46,380 nt of DNA, from assembly GCA_003278955.1 (NCBI GenBank), contig QCCB01000012.1, forward strand, positions 1 to 46,380. The letters are read 5' to 3'. The stretch is from Prochlorococcus sp. AG-347-K10. Its GTDB lineage: Bacteria; Cyanobacteriota; Cyanobacteriia; PCC-6307; Cyanobiaceae. This document shows, one piece after another, positions 36,658-44,563 of the stretch. The stretch's first letter is position 1; every line of letters starts with the position of its first letter. The notes under the pieces are model-generated. The model did not search any database. It was not told where the DNA came from and saw only the letters and a list, made by a program, of their open reading frames with translations. Position numbers and translations under genes: made by a program.

Positions 36658-37170
36658 TTGAGTCGCTCTCTAGATCTACCAGCAACTGAAGGTGTTGATG
36701 CCTTAGCTCAAGAACTTGCAAAACTCCAAGATAATGGGAAAAGGAGAATTGCTTTTTTAGGTAGTAGACATGTTCCGGTTGTAGATATCCACTTAATTGA
36801 GTTGATAGCTAGGTCGTTAGCAGATGAAGGACATAATATCCTTACTTCTGGATCTCAAGGTGTTAATGCAGCTGTTATTCGGGCTGTCTTAGATGTTAAT
36901 CCATCATTATTAACTGTTTTATTACCACAAAGTCTTGATAGGCAGATACCCGAAATAAAGGATCAACTTGAGAGGGTTATGCATTTGGTTGAAAAAAGTG
37001 AAAATGATGAATTACCTTTGCCACTTGCAAGTAGTCTTTGTAATCAAGAAATTATTACTAGGTGCGATCAATTAATATGCTTTGCCTTTCACGATAGTGA
37101 AACTTTGCTAAATAGTTGTAGATGTGCTGAAGAAATGGGCAAAGTGGTTAGTTTGTTGTTTTTTGATTAA
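36658..37170 (+). CDS. SLOG/LOG-like Rossmann protein, unknown function
   Basis: A 170-residue protein starting at TTG. It has a Rossmann pattern: RRIAFLGSRHVP, then ILTSGSQGVNAAVIRAVL and a later LICFAFHD. The GSR and TSGSQG motifs recall the SLOG superfamily (DprA, LOG, nucleotide-sensing proteins). It lacks an obvious LOG PGG motif. It starts 25 nt after the BioD-like gene and is probably co-transcribed with it. The neighbour holds a P-loop, so the two could form a nucleotide-responsive pair. Confidence 0.72.
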   Translation: MSRSLDLPATEGVDALAQELAKLQDNGKRRIAFLGSRHVPVVDIHLIELIARSLADEGHNILTSGSQGVNAAVIRAVLDVNPSLLTVLLPQSLDRQIPEIKDQLERVMHLVEKSENDELPLPLASSLCNQEIITRCDQLICFAFHDSETLLNSCRCAEEMGKVVSLLFFD

Positions 37171-37236
37171 ATTAACCCATTTCCCCTTATTAAAAGATGA
37201 TTTATGCTAATAGTATTAAGCGCTTAATAATTCACT

Positions 37237-37734
37237 ATGGCAGAAGGTTTTTCATTTGATGTAGTTTCTGATTTTGATAGACAAGAATTAGTAAATACTT
37301 TGGATCAAGTTAAAAGGGAAATTTCTCAGCGTTACGATTTGAAGGGCACGGATACTTCAGTTGATTTAGAAAAAGAAAATATTTTTATAATCACGAATAG
37401 CGAACTTACTTTGAATGCTGTTAATGACATAATTAGACAAAAGGCAATAAAAAGAAACTTATCCTTAAAAATATTTGACTACGGTGATATTGAAATAGTT
37501 AGTGGTAATAGAATTAAACAGAAAATTTTATTAAAACAGGGCATTAAACAAGAAATTGCAAAAAAAATCAGTAAAAATATTAGAGATCAAATTAAAAAAA
37601 TTAATGTCAGCATCAATGGAGAAACACTCAGAGTTACTAGTAAGAGCAAAAATGATCTTCAATTAGCAATTAAACTTGTTAGTGAATTGGAGGAGTCCTT
37701 GAACATTCCTCTAAAAGCTAATAACTTTAGATAA
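37237..37734 (+). CDS. yajQ: YajQ family nucleotide-binding protein (UPF0234)
   Basis: A 165-residue protein with the YajQ signature: SFDVVSDFDRQELVNTLDQV (residues 5-25) and REISQRYDLKGTDTSV, then KQGIKQEIAKKISKNIRDQI near 107. The family has a double ferredoxin-like fold, and some bacterial members bind c-di-GMP; that role is not known in cyanobacteria. Starts 66 nt after the SLOG-like gene. Confidence 0.94.
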   Translation: MAEGFSFDVVSDFDRQELVNTLDQVKREISQRYDLKGTDTSVDLEKENIFIITNSELTLNAVNDIIRQKAIKRNLSLKIFDYGDIEIVSGNRIKQKILLKQGIKQEIAKKISKNIRDQIKKINVSINGETLRVTSKSKNDLQLAIKLVSELEESLNIPLKANNFR

Positions 37735-37760
37735 GATCTTTAGTAAGATTATTATAAATT

Positions 37761-37970
37761 ATGGCAGATTATTCAAAATCTCTCATCAACTCATTGATTA
37801 AGAATGTAAAAGAATACCCTCGTTTTTCAAAAGAAGAATTAGAGAAATTTTGTTGGATGGCGGTACATGAGCATAAGCATGGTGTGTTACCTTCTGAATA
37901 TGATATCAGGGAGATAGATGAGGATCTTTATTTAGAACTTTTGCAAGAATTTAAATCAAATATCTATTAA
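37761..37970 (+). CDS. Small conserved-looking protein (69 aa)
   Basis: I do not recognise this protein. It is 69 residues, acidic at its C-terminus (IREIDEDLYLELLQEF), with a central FSKEELEKFCWMAVHEHKHG that could be a helix carrying two His, one Cys and Trp. No membrane segment. It starts 26 nt after yajQ and is followed by a 109-nt AT-rich spacer. The close spacing and full ATG/TAA make it a likely real gene. Confidence 0.6.
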   Translation: MADYSKSLINSLIKNVKEYPRFSKEELEKFCWMAVHEHKHGVLPSEYDIREIDEDLYLELLQEFKSNIY

Positions 37971-38079
37971 TTAAAATCTATATTTAAATTTATAATTATT
38001 AAAAAAATATTTTAATTAAATGTCTTACTAATGCACTAATTAGTCTATTTAAATATGATTAATTAAAAGAATAAATTTA

Positions 38080-38883
38080 ATGTCAACATCCTTTAAAAAT
38101 GTCACACCAACAGGCCCTGGTGGGACAGCAACATTACTAATTGTATTGTCTTTTACTGGCTTCCTTTTGCTCACACAATCATTATTTGTTGTACCGTCTG
38201 GACAAGTTGCAGTCGTTACAACACTAGGAAAAGTAAGTGGCCCCTCTAGGAGAGCTGGTTTAAACTTTAAACTTCCATTTGTTCAATCTGTATATCCATT
38301 TGATATTAAAACTCAAGTTCAACCAGAAAAATTTGAAACGCTAACTAAAGATCTTCAAGTTATTAGGGCTACAGCTACTGTTAAGTACTCAGTAAAACCT
38401 AATGAGGCAGGAAGGATCTTTGCAACAATTGCAAGTAGAAATAGCGATGTTTATCAGAAAATTGTTCAGCCATCTTTGCTAAAAGCCCTAAAATCAGTCT
38501 TTTCTCAATATGAGCTAGAAACAATTGCTACTGAATTCGCAGTTATTTCCGAAAAAGTAGGCGACACCGTTGCACAAGAATTAAATTCTTTCGATTATGT
38601 AGATGTTAAAAGTTTAGATCTTACTGGATTAGAGATTGCTGAAGAATATAGAGCTGCGATTGAACAAAAGCAAATAGCTGGTCAGCAATTACTTAGAGCA
38701 AAGACTGAAGTTGAAATTGCTGAACAAGAAGCACTTAGATATGAGACATTAAATAGAAGTCTCGACGATCAAGTACTTTTCAAATTATTTCTCGATAAAT
38801 GGGATGGCAGTACACAAGTTGTTCCTGGCTTACCAGGTTCAGAAGGAGGTACTCCCCCAGTAATAGTTGGTGGTAGAAGGTAA
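38080..38883 (+). CDS. SPFH/prohibitin-family membrane protein
   Basis: A 267-residue protein with an N-terminal helix (about residues 16-38) and an SPFH domain: VPSGQVAVVTTLGKVSG, RRAGLNFKLPFVQSV and VQPEKFETLTKDLQVI. A helical region QKQIAGQQLLRAKTEVEIAE (about 202) follows, and a Gly-rich C-terminus ends GGRR. Prohibitin-like proteins form ring scaffolds in membranes, often with FtsH proteases; no partner gene lies here. Monocistronic by context. Confidence 0.9.
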   Translation: MSTSFKNVTPTGPGGTATLLIVLSFTGFLLLTQSLFVVPSGQVAVVTTLGKVSGPSRRAGLNFKLPFVQSVYPFDIKTQVQPEKFETLTKDLQVIRATATVKYSVKPNEAGRIFATIASRNSDVYQKIVQPSLLKALKSVFSQYELETIATEFAVISEKVGDTVAQELNSFDYVDVKSLDLTGLEIAEEYRAAIEQKQIAGQQLLRAKTEVEIAEQEALRYETLNRSLDDQVLFKLFLDKWDGSTQVVPGLPGSEGGTPPVIVGGRR

Positions 38884-38955
38884 TTTTTAAGAGAAGATCT
38901 TTCTGAACTTTTTAATCATTTACTTATTTTTCTTGAAGGAAAAACTAGTAAATGG

Positions 38956-40257
38956 TTATTTTTTAATTGCATTAAAAGATTCGTCAAAAGCTTCAATAGT
39001 TTTATCAATTTCTTCTTCGCTGTGAGTTAGTGATGTGAAACCAGCTTCGAAGGGGCTTGGTGCTAGGTAAATTCCTCTTTGAAGCATTTCTCTATGCAAC
39101 TTACCAAAAAGTTCAACGTCATTTGTTTTTGCTTCCTCAAAGTTCCTGACTGGCCCATCGCATAAGAAAAATCCAAACATAGCACTTACACTTCCGCCGT
39201 TAATAGCAATACCGTTATTTTCTGCAGACTGAATTATTCCTTCAATTAATTTAGAAGTTGTTGAATCAAGTTTCTCGTAAGTACCATCTTGTTTGAGCAG
39301 TTCAAGAGTTTTTATTCCAGCAGTCATTGCGAGTGGATTGCCGCTCAAAGTACCTGCTTGGTATACCGGCCCTGAAGGGGCTACCATTGACATTATTTCT
39401 TTCTTGCCTCCATAGGCTCCTACAGGCAAGCCTCCACCAATTACTTTCCCAAGGGTTGTTAAATCAGGAGTAACCCCAAATTTTTCTTGAGCTCCTCCAT
39501 AACTTATTCTGAATCCAGTCATTACTTCGTCAAAAACTAATAAGGATCCATTCTCAGTGGTTAATTCCCTTAATCCCTCCAAGAATCCAGGTTCTGGAGT
39601 AATAAATCCAGCATTTCCAACGATTGGCTCAAGAATAACCCCCGAAATAGCATCAGGATTTTCAGAAAATAATTTTTTTACTGCTTCAAGGTCATTGTAG
39701 GGAGCGGTAAGTGTATTGGAAGTTGTTGTCCGTGGAACACCTGGAGAATCTGGCAACCCCAGAGTGGCTACACCTGAGCCTGCTTTTACTAAAAACATAT
39801 CTGCATGACCGTGATAACAACCGTCAAATTTAATAACTTTATCTCTTCCAGTAAATGCTCGCATTAGTCTCAAAACAGCCATGCATGCTTCAGTTCCACT
39901 ATTGACAAATCTAACCATTTCTACAGATGGGACTGCATCTATAACCATTTCTGCAAGTTGGTTCTCTAGAACGCATGGAGCACCAAAGCTAGTGCCTTTC
40001 TCAATTGCTTCCTGTAGTGCCGTTGTAACTTCAGGATGGGCATGTCCACATATAGCAGGTCCCCAGCTTCCTATGTAGTCTATATATCTATTTCCATCAA
40101 TATCCCAAGCGAAAGGACCTTTGACTCTATCAAAAACAATTGGCTGGCCCCCTACAGACTTAAAAGCTCTTACTGGAGAGCTTACTCCTCCTGGCATTAG
40201 TTGTTGGGCTGCAGAGAAAATTTCTTCTGATTTTGTGTAATTTAATATGTCAGTCAC
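38956..40257 (-). CDS. hemL: Glutamate-1-semialdehyde 2,1-aminomutase
   Basis: Converts glutamate-1-semialdehyde to 5-aminolevulinate, a PLP-dependent step to heme, chlorophyll and corrins. The 433-residue protein has the start [17 protein letters not shown], substrate segment [18 protein letters not shown] (about 116), [15 protein letters not shown] (about 244), and the PLP-binding lysine in [18 protein letters not shown] (about 268). Tail faces the SPFH gene across 72 nt. It fits with gltX upstream as tetrapyrrole supply. Confidence 0.97.
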   Translation of the reverse strand: MTDILNYTKSEEIFSAAQQLMPGGVSSPVRAFKSVGGQPIVFDRVKGPFAWDIDGNRYIDYIGSWGPAICGHAHPEVTTALQEAIEKGTSFGAPCVLENQLAEMVIDAVPSVEMVRFVNSGTEACMAVLRLMRAFTGRDKVIKFDGCYHGHADMFLVKAGSGVATLGLPDSPGVPRTTTSNTLTAPYNDLEAVKKLFSENPDAISGVILEPIVGNAGFITPEPGFLEGLRELTTENGSLLVFDEVMTGFRISYGGAQEKFGVTPDLTTLGKVIGGGLPVGAYGGKKEIMSMVAPSGPVYQAGTLSGNPLAMTAGIKTLELLKQDGTYEKLDSTTSKLIEGIIQSAENNGIAINGGSVSAMFGFFLCDGPVRNFEEAKTNDVELFGKLHREMLQRGIYLAPSPFEAGFTSLTHSEEEIDKTIEAFDESFNAIKK

Positions 40258-40483
40258 AATTTAGCTAAATGATGTTTTGAGAAAAATCTATTCATGTTCT
40301 AAATTAGAAATAAGTAAAAATTTTGTCAATCAGATTGAAATTCTACATTATGATATTTTTATTGCGATAGTTTGGATTGTAAATTATTAATTTTAAAGAA
40401 ATCATAATAAAAATCAATCTTACTTTAAATAACTCTTTATTAATAAGCGTTTTCGAGCATTAAAGAAATTAAATTTATTTTAT

Positions 40484-41329
40484 TTATATTTCGAAGAAAT
40501 TATCCTCATCCTCAAAAAAATCTGCATTTATTTCGTTTAAGTTAAGATCTATCATCACTGGGGCATGATCGCTTGGACGCAAATTACCTCTTGGTGAGCT
40601 GTCTATGACACAACTTTTAAGTTTTGATGTCAGATCTTTGCTGATATATATATGGTCTATTCTCCAACCTTTATTTAATTCAAATGCGTTGTTACGGTAA
40701 TCCCACCAACTCCAATGGCCAGTATTTTGTTCATAAATCCTGAACGAATCTATTAATCTTTTTTTCAGAACATTATTTAGTGCACTTCTCTCTATCTCAG
40801 ATGCCATTATTCCTCCTTCATATTTCTTTGGATCATGAATATCTAAGTTAGATGGAGCAACATTAAAATCACCCATAAGGCAAATTAATTCTCCTTTTTT
40901 TTCTTGCTCATCCAAAAATGAAGCTAAACAATTTAGCCAATTAATTTTGTATTCGAACTTATTAGATTCTAGAGAAGATCCATTTGGAACATAAACATTT
41001 ATGATTTTAATACCATTAATATCAGCAGAAATCAATCTTTTTTGATCTAGGAAAATTTCGATATTTTGATTAGAATCATTACAACCGTAGAATCCTTTTT
41101 TAACATTTTCGGGCTTTATTTTGGAAATAATAGCAACTCCATTATATGATTTTTGTCCGTAGATCTCTACTGAGTATCCTAATTTTTCAAAAGGTTCAAC
41201 AGGGAAACTATCGTCCATCACTTTTGTTTCCTGCAAACATAGAATATCTGGATTGGATTGATTAATCCAATCTAATATTTGTGAAAGTCTGGTTCTTATT
41301 GAGTTAACATTCCAAGTTGCTATTAACAA
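40484..41329 (-). CDS. xth: Exodeoxyribonuclease III (AP endonuclease)
   Basis: Cuts DNA at abasic sites and removes 3' blocks. The 281-residue EEP-fold protein shows IATWNVNSIRTRL (metal site Asn), ILCLQETKV (Glu at about 38), GDFNVAPSNLDIHDP (about 150), GWRIDHIYIS and PSDHAPVMID with the catalytic Asp-His. A short acidic/aromatic tail, NADFFEDEDNFFEI, extends beyond the core. A 226-nt AT-rich spacer separates it from hemL. Confidence 0.93.
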   Translation of the reverse strand: MLIATWNVNSIRTRLSQILDWINQSNPDILCLQETKVMDDSFPVEPFEKLGYSVEIYGQKSYNGVAIISKIKPENVKKGFYGCNDSNQNIEIFLDQKRLISADINGIKIINVYVPNGSSLESNKFEYKINWLNCLASFLDEQEKKGELICLMGDFNVAPSNLDIHDPKKYEGGIMASEIERSALNNVLKKRLIDSFRIYEQNTGHWSWWDYRNNAFELNKGWRIDHIYISKDLTSKLKSCVIDSSPRGNLRPSDHAPVMIDLNLNEINADFFEDEDNFFEI

Positions 41330-41400
41330 ATTTCTACAAAATTATGTAAAATTAAAATAGCAAAAAACTTTGGCGTTCAAGAATTTTGAAATTAAATAAA

Positions 41401-41694
41401 ATGAAAAATTATTTTTGTAAAACCGTTTTTAAACCAATTACGGTTGCAATTTTTTTTACTTTATTAATTTCTTTAAAAAGTGATTACCTAAATGCTGAAT
41501 ATTTACTTAAAGAATTAGAAATTGATACTTCAACTAAAACAGAAGACGATAGTTCAGCTCTTCCAAATAATCCTTTTGAACTTGTGGAAATGATTAGGAG
41601 ACAAAATAGTATGAATGATGCGACTGATCCTTCTGATGCAATTGACGATGCGTTACGGTCTTTTAATAGTTTGGAGGAAAATTTAGAAATTTAA
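41401..41694 (+). CDS. Secreted or membrane-anchored unknown protein (97 aa)
   Basis: The N-terminus has a basic MKNYFCKTVFKP followed by a hydrophobic core (ITVAIFFTLLISL) and a possible cleavage site after LNA, so export is likely. The rest is acidic (ELEIDTSTKTEDDSS and MNDATDPSDAIDDALRSFNSL). I recognise no family. An in-frame TTG at 41386 could start five residues earlier, but the ATG fits the signal peptide better. Divergent from xth across 71 nt. Confidence 0.6.
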   Translation: MKNYFCKTVFKPITVAIFFTLLISLKSDYLNAEYLLKELEIDTSTKTEDDSSALPNNPFELVEMIRRQNSMNDATDPSDAIDDALRSFNSLEENLEI

Positions 41695-41725
41695 TACGAT
41701 AAATTGTTATTTTCAAATTTTTAAT

Positions 41726-42325
41726 ATGTTTAAAAACCCTATCCCAAAAGTTACTAACCAATTACAGTACAGAGCAATCGGTATTATTAATGGTAAATTC
41801 AGTCCTCTTAGTAATGAACAAATAAATAGAGGCTTTTTAATTGACAATAAAGACGAAAAAATTGAAACAGTAGTTCTGGGTAAAGCATTATCACTTTTTA
41901 AAAAGCATATTGATTTTAAGAAAAGTTATTATTGGATTGTTTATCCAAAGAATAAAAATACTCAAAACTTGCATTTACAGGTTGCAGGCATATGGGATCC
42001 ATATCAACTGAATGATTTTCCTAATGATTCTTCAAAAACTAACTTCTCAAAATTATTAGAAGAATTAGATCTAAAAGATAATTATTTTTCTGTTAGAGGA
42101 GAATTAGTTTTTGTTAATACTCAAAAGAAAGAAATTGTTATTAAGATCTGTCCCGCTATAAAGTCAAAAAATTTAAAAAATAAAAATTTTAAATTAGTCA
42201 TAAAAGGAGAACTTTCTCTTGAACTTTTGCATAGTTTTGTAAGTTTAGATATCAACAGGGATGGAAATTCTTTGCAATTAATAAAGTACGAAGTGATTGA
42301 AAAAAATCTTTCTAAAAATAACTAG
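41726..42325 (+). CDS. Unknown hydrophilic protein (199 aa)
   Basis: I do not recognise this basic, Lys/Asn-rich 199-residue protein. A region SYYWIVYPKNKNTQNLHLQV and another KNLKNKNFKLVIKGELSLEL suggest beta structure, possibly a single compact domain. There is no signal peptide or membrane segment. The 52-nt spacer to larC holds a short slightly G/C-richer stretch but no structure I can name. Placed between the secreted ORF and larC on the same strand. Confidence 0.62.
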   Translation: MFKNPIPKVTNQLQYRAIGIINGKFSPLSNEQINRGFLIDNKDEKIETVVLGKALSLFKKHIDFKKSYYWIVYPKNKNTQNLHLQVAGIWDPYQLNDFPNDSSKTNFSKLLEELDLKDNYFSVRGELVFVNTQKKEIVIKICPAIKSKNLKNKNFKLVIKGELSLELLHSFVSLDINRDGNSLQLIKYEVIEKNLSKNN

Positions 42326-42377
42326 AATGAAAGGTTGATTCCCACCGCAATTTTACCAGTCAAGAAATTTTTGATTT

Positions 42378-43610
42378 ATGGATAATGTTTTAATTGAATG
42401 TTCTCCTGGCATCTCTGGAGATATGTTGTTAGGAGCTTTTTATGATTTAGGGGTTCCTAAAAAAGTTATTGAACAGCCACTTATTGATCTTGGATTAAAG
42501 GATCTATATCAACTAGACTTTAAGGAATCAAAAAGTTGTTCAATCCGAGGCATCAAGGTAAAGATTGAGAATATTGACTGTAGTTCTATTAAAAGAACTT
42601 GGAGAAGTATCAAGGAACTTATTTTAAATGGCCACTTAGAAGATAAATTAAAAAAAATAATTTATGAAGTATTTGAATCTTTAGCAATTGCGGAAGGAAA
42701 AGTTCATGGCATTAATTCTGATGAAGTTCATTTTCATGAAATTGGAGCTATAGATTCATTGGTGGATATAATTGGAGTATGTGCTGCATTGAATTATTTA
42801 AATCCAAAGAAGGTTTATTGTAATGAACCAATGTTGGGGAAAGGTTTTGTTCAAACTGAACATGGAAAATTATCTGTACCACCTCCAGCTGTAATAGAGC
42901 TAATAAGACAAAAAAACATTAAGGTTTTATCAAGCCTTGACTCAATAGAGGGTGAACTTTCAACACCAACTGGCGTTTCTTTACTTGTAAATTTAGTCGA
43001 CTATCATAAAATTCCTTCAAAATATTCTATTAATTCTTATGGAGTAGGCATTGGTAACTTAGAATTTCCATTCCCCAATTTGGTAAGAGTTTATAAAATT
43101 TCTTCATTTGAGGATTCTTCTACTGATGATAATGCACAAATCAGTCCAAAGTGTGAAGAGATATCTATTCAAGAAGCATGGATTGATGATCAAACACCTG
43201 AAGATGTATCTAATTTTGTGGAGAAACTGAGGATTGAGGGAGCTTACGACGTTTCCTATCAAGCTATCAATATGAAAAAGAATAGAATTGGATTTTCTAT
43301 TCAAGTAATCTTGCCCGTAGAGAAAAAAGAATATTTTAGGAGATTATGGTTTGATTATTCCAACACAATTGGGGTTCGTGAAAGGAACCAATCTAGGTGG
43401 ATATTACTCAGACGTAGAGGAGAATGTTCAACGAATTTTGGAAATATAAAAGTTAAACAAACTTTGAAACCAGATGGATCAATAAATATGAAACCAGAAA
43501 ATGATGAGATTTTGAGATTAAAATTAAAGCATAAAATATCAGCTTACGAAATAAGAAAAATAATAAAAGATTCAAGTAAAAAATTTAAAGCATTTGAAAA
43601 CTGGAAATGA
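42378..43610 (+). CDS. larC: Nickel pincer cofactor biosynthesis protein LarC
   Basis: A 410-residue protein of the LarC (DUF111) family. LarC inserts nickel into the pyridinium-dithiocarboxylate mononucleotide, using CTP, the last step of the nickel-pincer cofactor used by lactate racemase. ECSPGISGDMLLGAFYDLG is the family start, and HGINSDEVHFHEIGAIDSLVDI (shown in part) carries the conserved His/Asp/Glu residues. It is one continuous frame; some bacteria split it by programmed frameshifting. No larA, larB or larE lies here. Overlaps the next gene's start (ATGA). Confidence 0.9.
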   Translation: MDNVLIECSPGISGDMLLGAFYDLGVPKKVIEQPLIDLGLKDLYQLDFKESKSCSIRGIKVKIENIDCSSIKRTWRSIKELILNGHLEDKLKKIIYEVFESLAIAEGKVHGINSDEVHFHEIGAIDSLVDIIGVCAALNYLNPKKVYCNEPMLGKGFVQTEHGKLSVPPPAVIELIRQKNIKVLSSLDSIEGELSTPTGVSLLVNLVDYHKIPSKYSINSYGVGIGNLEFPFPNLVRVYKISSFEDSSTDDNAQISPKCEEISIQEAWIDDQTPEDVSNFVEKLRIEGAYDVSYQAINMKKNRIGFSIQVILPVEKKEYFRRLWFDYSNTIGVRERNQSRWILLRRRGECSTNFGNIKVKQTLKPDGSINMKPENDEILRLKLKHKISAYEIRKIIKDSSKKFKAFENWK

Positions 43611-44563
43611 TATTTAAAATAAGTAATCAACGATATTTGAAATTACTTAAAAAATTTAATTTTGGGGGGTTAAAAAGTATTTTCTTTATTTCAAGCTTGT
43701 CATATTTTTGTATCTATTTTTTTCATAATATTGATCAAATTTCTTTTGAGATCAGTTTAGAAAGAAATGGAATTAATCTATCTTTATCATTTTTATTTTG
43801 TGTTTTAAGTATTTATCTGAACGCTTATGCATGGAAATATATCATTAAATGGTTAGGGAACGAATTTAAAAGTAATAATATAGTTTCTTTTTATGTTTTA
43901 ACAAATATTCTTAAATATGTTCCAGGAGGGATGTGGCATTTTGTTGAAAGATTTAATTTTATAAAAAAAATAAGTAACCCTCAGATTGCTTTGTATTCGA
44001 CACTCATAGAACCTTATTTTATGTTGACTGGATCTTTTCTCTTGGCATCAATGGGATTAATTTTTTCACCATTTTATTTTTTTTTAATTTTTCCTTTAAT
44101 ATTCTTAAATAGGAAATTTATTTTTTTGATATTTAAAATATTATGGTCTCTTAAGGGGAAAGTTCTTGAGGTTTTGAGACTTCCAAATTCAAAGGGCCAA
44201 TTTGAAGAGAAAATAAATATTGTTTCTTTTTTCCCTTCTAGAGCTTTATTTCTTGAAATTGGTTTTGTTTTATCTAAATTTATTGGTTTTTATATTTGCT
44301 TAAATACTTTTTATACAAGTAATACTCTGAACATCATATTTTTATTAGTAATCTTTTCTTTGTCATGGTCTATAGGCTTGGTAGTCCCAGCAGCTCCTGG
44401 AGGAGTTGGCGTTTTTGAGGCTTGCCTCCTATTATTTGTTGGCAAAAGTATTCCAGAAAATATAATTCTCATAAGCTTAGTTTATTTTAGAATTATATCT
44501 ACCTCGGCAGATTTGTTGTTAAGCTTACCTTTTTTAATAAGAAAAGTGTCTAAAAGAATTTAG
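43607..44563 (+). CDS. YbhN/UPF0104-like multi-pass membrane protein
   Basis: A 318-residue hydrophobic protein with about eight helices. APGGVGVFEACLLLF near the end matches the LPG synthetase N-terminal membrane domain / YbhN group, some members of which have been linked to lipid flipping, and others are unknown. A further segment NILKYVPGGMWHFVERFNF (about residue 99) is typical of the family. It overlaps larC by 4 nt and the convergent permease by 4 nt. Substrate unknown. Confidence 0.82.
   Translation: MIFKISNQRYLKLLKKFNFGGLKSIFFISSLSYFCIYFFHNIDQISFEISLERNGINLSLSFLFCVLSIYLNAYAWKYIIKWLGNEFKSNNIVSFYVLTNILKYVPGGMWHFVERFNFIKKISNPQIALYSTLIEPYFMLTGSFLLASMGLIFSPFYFFLIFPLIFLNRKFIFLIFKILWSLKGKVLEVLRLPNSKGQFEEKINIVSFFPSRALFLEIGFVLSKFIGFYICLNTFYTSNTLNIIFLLVIFSLSWSIGLVVPAAPGGVGVFEACLLLFVGKSIPENIILISLVYFRIISTSADLLLSLPFLIRKVSKRI

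Noticed and set aside
40258..40483. ncRNA or extra gene between hemL and xth
   Set aside because: The 226-nt spacer is AT-rich without a convincing ORF, hairpin or Yfr-like motif.
42326..42377. Possible riboswitch or leader upstream of larC
   Set aside because: The 52-nt stretch is slightly richer in G/C but I could not pair it into a stable fold or match it to a known riboswitch class.
42378..43610. Programmed frameshift in larC
   Set aside because: The gene is one continuous frame of 410 codons, so no frameshift is needed, unlike in some lactic acid bacteria.
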